Positions 56,571 to 64,000 of a stretch of DNA of 64,000 bases are shown here, piece by piece. The notes under the pieces are model-generated. The model was given only the letters and a program-made list of their open reading frames with translations, ran no database searches and was not told where the DNA came from. Position numbers and translations under genes: made by a program. Source of the DNA: Aphrocallistes beatrix. Its lineage: Eukaryota; Porifera; Hexactinellida; Sceptrulophora; Aphrocallistidae. The stretch lies in the NCBI GenBank assembly GCA_963281255.1, contig OY725501.1, positions 3,511,674 through 3,575,673 on the forward strand, read 5' to 3'. Position 1 is the first letter of the stretch; every line of letters starts with the position of its first letter.

Positions 56571-56691
56571 CAGTCAACTCGTACTAAGTTAACAGAAAAT
56601 GCTGTTTTTCGCTATGTTCTTACAGATTTCTCATCCAAGATACTATATAGAAATCGTACATTTCATTTTTGTAGTTGGTACGAGTTGACTG
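56571..56691. repeat. Inverted-repeat element with CAGTCAACTCGTAC ends
   Basis: 121 bp bounded by CAGTCAACTCGTAC and its complement. No TA flanks, so the family is unclear. It lies inside an otherwise unrecognised open frame (56355-56855). Confidence 0.45.
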
Positions 56692-56934
56692 GTTCCTCTC
56701 GTACAATATCTAAAGTGCGTAGATTCCCAACTAAACTTGTGATTATTGAAAGTAACAAACTCAATGCTTTGATAGCAATCATAACTCAGGGAAACAAATT
56801 GATGAATTCTGTTCTGCGAATTAATAGCAATCAAATAATAAATTCATTGCTTTGATGAGCTAGCTTCTCTCCTGACATTCTTCTCATCTCTATGGATACC
56901 CAGGGTGTGTTGTGGAATGTCGTGAAGTAGGGAA

Positions 56935-59900
56935 CTACGTGAAGAGACTGGAATTTGAGAGTTTCAGAGAATCGAAAGAAGATTGAGATTCCTGAGAGAG
57001 GTAATCATCTGAGAGTAGTGATTCCTAAACAGTCAAAGTTAGGATTAATCGCAGGAAAACAAAAAATTGTTATGTAAATTCTCGCAATTTTATCAGCAAA
57101 TCAACTCTGAGAGTGAGTTGATGTGAATTATAGATCAAGAACGTTACAAAGCTCCCTTAAATACAGCTAATTTTAGAATTTCTTAATCTCTAGAAACTTA
57201 TAATGACTGGATGAGCACATTCTAATAATAGATTCTCTATAGCATTCTATTTCAAGAAATGGTAAAACACAGCAGCGCTATTCCGAATGACTTTGAGAAT
57301 GAAATCTGAGATTGGACCAAGGATTCTTCGTACCTGAGTGAGATCTGTCTGAGACAGCATCTGGGAGGTCTGACTGAGTGGCAGAGAGGCTTGAGACACA
57401 TCTGAGTTGGACAGGTGGTGCGGGGGGCCTGGGTCTAGTCCTATAGTACAGACATTCAGAGTTATCTGCATGATATATTTAGTAGTGAGAGATGAGCATA
57501 TCAATTATTCTAAATTTATCTCTGATCAACTCCTAAAGAAGAATTTACACACAACGATACAATAGATCAATACATTGTATTGAATTAACATTCAAAGACA
57601 TACAGTAGAACTTCGTTGATACGAACACCAGTCGAAATGTGTTCTCATTAACGATATTCGACTGTATTTTCTCAAATGCTCATTGGCTAGTTCAGTTCAC
57701 TGCTATAGGCCTACCTGACATGAATGGGGATGGAGGCATGGAGTAGACTCTCTGGTGGTGAGGAGGCGGGTTGGGATGGACGAACATACTAACTGGGATG
57801 TGCATACTAGCAGCAGCAGCTGTAGCCGTGCGGTCGGCTCCAATGAATCCCTGATGGTCGTGAGTGGCATAGTAATCATCGTGGAAGGGTTCAGGCACCT
57901 CGTAGGAAGGACCAGGAGTTAGCACCTCTTTGGCGTTGTACATTGTCTGCGACATAAAGTGTCCGCCTGGATTATGCTTGTTGTACAGCTTGGAAGGCTT
58001 CGAGAGGTGCATTTCACACCTAACAACGTGGTTAGTTCATAAATTTTTTAGTGCAGCTCCTAGTATAGGAAATGCCTTAGTCATGATCGGCTTGCGACGT
58101 CCGTCTGCTCGCTCCTGGAAATTCTATTGGGCCAAATTGCACCAAATTTTGACCATACATTCCTTATATGGTGGAGATTTGAACCTGGGTCCAAATTCTG
58201 AAATTTGTTTTCACTAGAAAACGACCTTTGATGATTTGCAACAATCGTAACAGTTCGTGGTTAAATGAATTTCAGATAAATACTCTACCTAGTGCTTGGT
58301 ATATTACATAACTATTACCGTCTAAGGTTGTTAAGAGGACCTTCCACCAGCAATCCCTGGTCCTGATTGTCCTTGAGCAGTTTATGCCAGAGAGGTTGTC
58401 TGGACAGAACCTTGGCATTCCCAATGATAATAACTCCGAACTTAGCTCGCGTGAGGGCTACGTTCAGTCTCCTCGGGTCATTCAAGAACCCGATGCCTTG
58501 ATGTTCATTGGCTCGCACGCAGGAGAGAATAATGAAATCCTTTTCTCGTCCTTGGAAGGCATCGACAGACGCAACCTCCAATTCTTGGTACAGTTTCTGC
58601 GGCATAGAACCGTTGAATTGCATGTACTGCACCACAAAGGCCCGCTGTCCTTCGTATGGGGTTATGATGCCGATGGCATCCGGGGGGACTTTGGACCTGA
58701 GGAGACGAGTGACTACTTTCTCTACGTTGGCGGCCTCAGTGCGGTTGAGATAGGAAGTGCCGGATGATGAGATCTCCTCTTGGCCTATCAAATCCAGGAG
58801 ACTCAGATAATAGGCTCTTTCATAGCCAACTATATACTATAATGCATCGCTATAACTTTTTTGAATTTTATCCACAGACCGCATCCTTGGTCCAAAATTC
58901 CAAAGTTGCTGTGAAGCATTACGGCTATGGTTCTTTATAACTCAACTAACCTAGCGTGTGTAGGAAGAAGGTAGGGTTATTCACATCTGGCCATGGGAAG
59001 TCGATATGGTCCACTAGTCTGTCTCCGGCGGACACTGCATTCTGCAGAGTCCCGTCGTAGAAGACGGAGGAGGGGAACTGACTGAGAGCGGGGTGCATGC
59101 GGTACTGGACCATGAGACGGATCGGACGGAGGCCTAGGATGACGAGACGCTCGAACAGGGATTGGGAGAGTCCGGCTTTGGCTGCTTTCTTACACATAAC
59201 CACAGGACCCAGCTGACAGTGATCTCCCACAAGGATAACCTGAAATATGTAATCCAGTAATTAAATAATCAATAAGATAAATATAACAGATAATTCAACT
59301 ACAATTAGTCAAAACGTGTTATTTGATTGGTTGAATTACAGTGGAATTCGTTTATTAGCAACTCGAGTTTTGCTCATAAAATGGTTGCTAATACGCGAAG
59401 TTGCTAATAAGGGAACAGAATTAACACAAAATCTTCACCTGGGACCTGAAGATTGGTTGCTAATAGAGCAATATTGTTAATAAGGAAATTGCTAATAAAC
59501 GAATTCCACTGTATCATCTTCCACAATAGCGATAAGTACTGTAAAGTGGATTTTCAAACACTTTAGATTTCTAGGGATTTATCAAATGCAAAGTTTGCTA
59601 TCAGCAGAGATAAGATCCTAACTATTTTAGAGCAGCTCCTAGCATAGGAGATGTCGTATATCATTGATCGATGTTGAACGTATGTACGTCGCTCGCTCCT
59701 GGAAATTCTATTGGACCAAATTGCAGCAGATTTGGACATACATATCCTTATATGTTTGAGATTTGAACCTGGGTTCAAATTCTAAAAAAATTCACACCTT
59801 TTTACATAAGGTGTTGATTTTATTGTTCACACTTACCTCTTTGAGAGTAATAAACAATCATGATTGATCCAATAAATAAATAACAACACAATAACCAATA

Positions 59901-62900
59901 AGAACAGGAGTACCTGTCTAGAGCCTAGAACTATAGGCACCATGCACTCAGGCTCTGTGGCCTGAGTGCTCTCATCGATGAGGACAGTCTTGAACCTGAA
60001 TCTACTGAGACGAGGATCTCCTGCACCCACACAAGTACAGCATATGACCTCTGCCTCCTGCAGCAGCTCCTTCTCCACCAACCGCTTCAAGTTAGCGTAG
60101 CGCTTCTCATCTGACGCAGACAGCTCGCCTTGAATAGGAATATACAATAATTATATAATAATTATATAATTATTATATAATAATTATATAATTATTATAT
60201 AATTATTATATAATAATTATATAATAATTATATAATTATTATATAATTATTATATAATTATTATATAATAATTATATAATTATTATATAATTATTATATA
60301 ATTATTATATAATTATTATACAATAATTATATAATAAAATAGCGAAATTTTCACACCTCTGCAAAAAATGGAGAACAATTTTTTACACCTTTTCTATACA
60401 ATACTATATGTACGTCACTCTCACAATAGAAATCATTGTACGACACTATTGTTGGCTGTCATTGTTATTAATACTTCAAATCAATAACTTATATAAATGT
60501 CTTAATTATGTTATAGTGTATAGCAATAAAAAAGGTTATGTGTATATTTTCACACCATTTGACGAATTTTGAAAATTATGCTAGAGAATAGCTTCCACGG
60601 TTGACATGGGGTTTTTAGGGGTGTAGAATTCGAATATCATATATTCAGATCTATATGATAATTAATTTGTTTACTTTTGTTTACAATAGATACATAAAGT
60701 AAACAAATCTCAAAAAACACAGTGTTCGCTAGCCGCGCTACGCAAGTGTGAGTACTGATATAACTGTCCATGGAAGCTTGGGGCTATGCTAATCTCACCC
60801 AACTCATCCTTGAGTTGAATCAGCTTCATGAGTTCGGGGCAAGATGTGTTGTTTCTGACTTGGTTGTGCAGAGCTAGGAAGCTGACTGGAGAGTCAATCG
60901 CCTCTCTGCTCTTAGCACACAGACGCACCACCTTCAAATCACACCTACAAATGGACCAATCAAAATGCAGTTAAGAAGAATGCCGGCTATTTTTAAGAAG
61001 AATATCTTCAAAATGTGTAAAAAAGGTGTGAATTAAGAAATCCTACCTGTGTATCTTCTCTGTCAGCTGATCCACTGCGATATTGGACGGCGCACATACG
61101 AGTACGGGGCCTTTCCCCATCTTGATGAGGTTGTAGACGATAGCTGCTGACGTCACAGTCTTGCCGGTACCGGGGGGTCCCTGTATCAGACTGAGGGGCT
61201 TCTGTAACACGTTCTTAACCGCAAACACCTGAATACAACCAATTAAAAGATGCAAAAGGAAAAACTCTAACATTAATGGTGGTATTTTTTAATAACATTT
61301 CTCTAAACACATTATACAAGGATTTCATAAACAAATTTGATAAGAAATCGAAGAACTACAAGATGAAACAGTTCAAATGATTTGAAAAATGATAATAGAA
61401 AACATAAATATAATTTTAGAAGAGTTTTAAAACGTCGGACTTCGTGGTCGAGTGGTTAGTGCACTGTGTCGGTAATAAAGCGACGCAGGTTCGAACCCCA
61501 ATCAAGTCAACAAATTTCCAATGTTGCAAAATACCAAACATAAGTATAATTTTAGAACAATTTTAAGACGTCGGACTTCGTGGTCGAGTGGTTAGTGAAC
61601 TGTGTCGTTAATAAAGCGGCGCAGGTTCGAACCCCGATCAAGTCAACAAATTTTAATGTTGCAAATACCAAACATAAATACAATTTAAGAACAATTTTAA
61701 GACGTTGGAGTTCGTGGTCGAGTGGTTAGCGCACTGTGTCGGTAATCGATAAACCGGTTTGGCTGGATAGCTAAACTGGTCAAACCGGTTTGGCTGGATG
61801 GCTAAACTGGTCAAACCAGTTTGGTTGGATGGCTAAACTGGTCAAACCGGTTTGGCTGGATGGCTAAACTGGTCAAACCGGTTTGGCTGGATGGCTAAAC
61901 TGGTCAAACCAGTTTGGCTGGATAGCTAAACTGGTCAAACCGGTTTGGCTGGATGGCTAAACTGGTCAAACCGGTTTGGCTGGATAGCTAAACTGGTCAA
62001 ACCGGTTTGGCCGGATAGCTAAACTGGTCAAACCAGTTTGGCTGGATAGCTAAACTGGTCAAACCGGTTTGGCTGGATGGCTAAACTGGTCAAACCGGTT
62101 TGGCTGGATGGCTAAACTGGTCAAACCGGTTTGGCTGGATGGCTAAACTGGTCAAACCGGTTTGGCTGGATGGCTAAACTGGTCAAACCGGTTTGGCTGG
62201 ATGGCTAAACTGGTCAAACCGGTTTGACTGGATAGCTAAACTGGTCAAACCGGTTTGGCTGGATGGCTAAACTGGTCAAACCGGTTTGGCTGGATGGCTA
62301 AACTGGTCAAACCGGTTTGGCTGGATGGCTAAACTGGTCAAACCGGTTTGGCTGGATGGCTAAACTGGTCAAACCGGTTTGGCTGGATGGCTAAACTGGT
62401 CAAACCGGTTTGGCTGGATGGCTAAACTGGTCAAACCGGTTTGGCTGGATGGCTAAACTGGTCAAACCGGTTTGACTGGATAGCTAAACTGGTCAAACCG
62501 GTTTGGCTGGATGGCTAAACTGGTCAAACCGGTTTGGCTGGATGGCTAAACTGGTCAAACCAGTTTAGCAGGTTTGGTAAACTGGTCAAACCCGTTTGTC
62601 GCTCCTTTCGGCGTATAATTTCAAGCTCGAAAGTGTTTAGGATCCCGCTTGTATTATACATATCAAACGACTGCCGTCTCCTACCTGATAGTGATTGAGT
62701 TCGGGTAGCAAGTTGCTGGGAGGAGAGAATTTCTTGGGAAGAGCACACTTCACGACTGGCTCCTCTACATCATGTCCCAACAGCTTGTGGTAGATGTAGT
62801 AGCTGACGCTGTTGTCATCGATAGCGAAGGTTTTCAGTCCGTTCAACATTCGATCGAAACTGGTTCGCTTCCAGACGAAATCCACACAGAAATTGTGCGT

Positions 62901-63820
62901 GCATTCTGTAGGGACGTTACTGCTGGAGCGGAGTTCTAAGCCAACTTCTTCTCCGAAGCTGTTCGGCACTTTCACAACGTGTCCCACTCCTTCCCAATGC
63001 TTGTGCAGTGACCCCGTGTACCTGTGGATACGAGCTGACATTATACGCAGAACTGATTTCAAACCATTTTAAAATGGATACTTCTTGATGGGAAAGATAT
63101 ATAGAGTAAGCAGAGGAATTTTAACCAAAACCTAGACACGAAAAAAACATTGGACTTTCCTAGACAAAAGGTAACATAAATGGATTTGGGATATACAAAT
63201 CTACTCCCTGCAAGAGATACAGTCAACTCCGCTTAATTGGGACAAGTCTCCAGGAACGGAATGGTTCCCATACATAGAAGCTAATACTAAATATCATTGG
63301 TTAATTGGGAACTCCGCTTAATCGAGACAAAATCTCCGGGACTAAAGTGTCCCGATTAAGCAGAGCCACCTGTATCTAAATATAGAAACACACGCATACC
63401 TGAGTTTGAGTTCGTCTCCTTGCATCAGTCTCATGTCCCCGTCTCCTCTGGGGAAGTTGAAGTAAGCGATCCTCTTCTTATTCAGTCCCACGTCCCACCT
63501 CACCACTACGTTGTCCTGCGTCTGGGATTCTTTCAGTTTCTTGTCGTAGTCCGCTTCTAGCTTGATGAGCGGAGTCAGGATGTTCTGGTACAAATATGCG
63601 TCTGCATACCTAACCTAAGAAGTGGTTGCTATGTAAACCTGAAGCTAGGAGCGTTCCACTCATTCTTACTCGCCTGCACAGGTAGAGGTTCGTCGTCTAT
63701 GCCTGGCTTCTCTAAATCCTCCAGTTTCGCATCTGGATTGTCCTTCCACAGTTCCTCTAGCTTGTTGATCTGAGCCCCACTGATCTGTCTCGCTCTCAGC
63801 TGTTCTTGCTCCGAGGGAAT
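56935..63820 (-). CDS. UPF1: UPF1/RENT1 RNA helicase of nonsense-mediated decay, N-terminus outside window
   Basis: UPF1 is the ATP-driven 5'-3' RNA/DNA helicase (SF1) that triggers decay of mRNAs with premature stops. Eleven exons: 63674-63820, 63400-63614, 62685-63021, 61047-61228, 60799-60944, 59914-60128, 58951-59239, 58319-58784, 57715-58019, 57334-57440, 56935-57024, in phase throughout; 832 residues. Visible: [13 protein letters not shown], domain 1B ([16 protein letters not shown]), Walker [19 protein letters not shown], Walker [45 protein letters not shown] and LNVALTRA, all intact. The C-terminal tail is SQ-rich ([17 protein letters not shown], then [11 protein letters not shown]), the region phosphorylated by SMG1, and ends at SLFT. 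The CH zinc domain must lie beyond 63820. The first visible exon uses a GC donor (CAG|GCGAGT). Confidence 0.96.
59339..59511. mobile_element. MITE with CAGTGGAATTCGTTTATTAGC ends
   Basis: 173 bp, inverted termini CAGTGGAATTCGTTTATTAG, TA on both sides; in the UPF1 intron between 58951-59239 and 59914-60128. Confidence 0.75.
60147..60340. repeat. AT palindromic satellite
   Basis: About 190 bp made only of ATAATTAT/TATAATAA units in a UPF1 intron, 20 bp from an exon acceptor. Self-complementary throughout. Confidence 0.85.
60345..60745 (+). repeat. Helitron-like remnant in UPF1 intron
   Basis: Matches the interiors of 34980-36802 (TTTTCACACCTCTGCAAAAA, CAATAGAAATCATTGTACGA, GGTTGACATGGGGTTTTTAG) and ends in a decayed CCGCGCTACGCAAG. 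It stops about 50 bp from the next exon. Confidence 0.5.
61438..61508 (+). repeat. tRNA-like unit 1
   Basis: 71 nt with a pol III A box (TGGTCGAGTGGTTAG) and B box (GGTTCGAACCC), and ends GACTT/AAGTC that can pair. The anticodon region instead forms a longer stem (CTGTGTCG with CGACGCAG), so it is tRNA-derived rather than a clear tRNA gene. Confidence 0.5.
61574..61644 (+). repeat. tRNA-like unit 2
   Basis: Same structure as unit 1, 136 bp downstream, with a few base changes that keep the stem (CTGTGTCG with CGGCGCAG). Confidence 0.5.
61708..61746 (+). repeat. tRNA-like unit 3, truncated
   Basis: The A-box half only (GAGTTCGTGGTCGAGTGG), cut off where the minisatellite begins after CTGTGTCGGTAAT. 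Confidence 0.45.
61747..62588. repeat. 31-bp minisatellite, about 27 units
   Basis: The unit contains AAACCGGTTTGGCTGGAT and GCTAAACTGGTC, with few variants (GATAG/GATGG, CCGG/CCAG). It lies in the UPF1 intron upstream of the Walker A exon. Each unit has the palindrome AAACCGGTTT and a complementary AAACTGGT, so long single strands could fold. Confidence 0.95.
63220..63372. mobile_element. MITE, CAGTCGACTCCGCTTAAT family, in UPF1 intron
   Basis: Ends CAGTCAACTCCGCTTAAT and AAGCAGAGCCACCTG, TA flanks; 28 bp from a UPF1 exon. Confidence 0.7.
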
Positions 63821-63842
63821 CTAGGAAACACAAACATAAATA

Positions 63843-63997
63843 CAGTCGACTCCGCTTAATCAGGACACTTTTGGTAGGACCGGAATAGCTCTCACACATA
63901 GAAGCTATTACAAAATATTTTCGGTTAATAGGGTTCTTCGCTTAATCGGGGCAAAATGTCCTCTGACCGATGTGACCCTATTAAGCGGAGTCGACTG
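63843..63997. mobile_element. MITE, CAGTCGACTCCGCTTAAT family, near right edge
   Basis: Complete 155-bp copy with full CAGTCGACTCCGCTTAAT ends and TA on both sides; 22 bp upstream of the first visible UPF1 exon. Confidence 0.78.
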
Positions 63998-64000
63998 TAC

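Noticed and set aside
56355..56855. 166-residue plus-strand open frame
   Set aside because: No known motif, low-complexity hydrophobic start, and it spans a 121-bp inverted-repeat element, so chance is likelier.
61438..61644. Two functional tRNA genes
   Set aside because: The A and B boxes are good, but no canonical anticodon arm can be drawn and the acceptor stem pairs only partly; kept as tRNA-like repeats.
61747..62588. CRISPR-like regular repeats
   Set aside because: Units are contiguous with no unique spacers, and the region is an intron of an animal gene; it is a minisatellite.

Overview
Eukaryotic, animal-type DNA, AT-rich, with many short GT-AG introns. Four conserved single-copy animal genes anchor it, all on the minus strand: the 5' half of an FMNL-type formin (1456-11802, running off the left edge), TMEM115 (12816-13862, intronless), the COPI coat subunit delta-COP/ARCN1 (14544-19154, seven exons) and the nonsense-mediated-decay helicase UPF1 (56935-63820, eleven visible exons, N-terminus beyond the right edge). 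The single-domain six-blade NHL proteins and the LRR-EGF family suggest an early-branching invertebrate. From memory of similar NHL proteins I lean to a sponge, possibly a glass sponge; this is a guess.

Layout. 1-19 kb is ordinary gene territory whose introns carry MITEs, foldback elements and short Helitron-like insertions. 18-46.4 kb is a recently duplicated accessory block. The 5' part of delta-COP plus an intronless NHL gene (28047 to about 31.6 kb) repeats 18.0-23.4 kb. Eight copies of a 196-residue ICMT-like membrane methyltransferase gene lie in direct and inverted arrays (three at 23.6-26.5 kb, one at 33.9 kb, two at 37.1-38.9 kb on plus, two at 43.1-44.9 kb on minus). A further segment, 25.9-28.05 kb, is repeated at 44.3-46.45 kb. 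An intact pogo/Tigger transposon (20726-23062) lies in one duplicate and is missing from the other, which keeps the empty TA site. A hAT relic and Helitron pieces lie between the inverted arms.

46.5-49.1 kb holds a large intronless coding region that I do not recognise, broken by stops and frame changes, with a hydrophobic hairpin-like centre and an Ig-like C-terminus. 49.6-56.1 kb holds three tandem LRR-EGF genes with signal peptides, plus a decayed fourth. 56.9-63.8 kb is UPF1; its introns hold an AT satellite, a 31-bp minisatellite of about 27 units and tandem tRNA-like units.

How the genes relate: UPF1, delta-COP, TMEM115 and the formin are unrelated housekeeping genes (mRNA decay, retrograde vesicle coat, Golgi membrane protein, actin assembly). 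The ICMT-like, NHL and LRR-EGF genes are expanding local families. Nothing in the sequence ties these families into one pathway.
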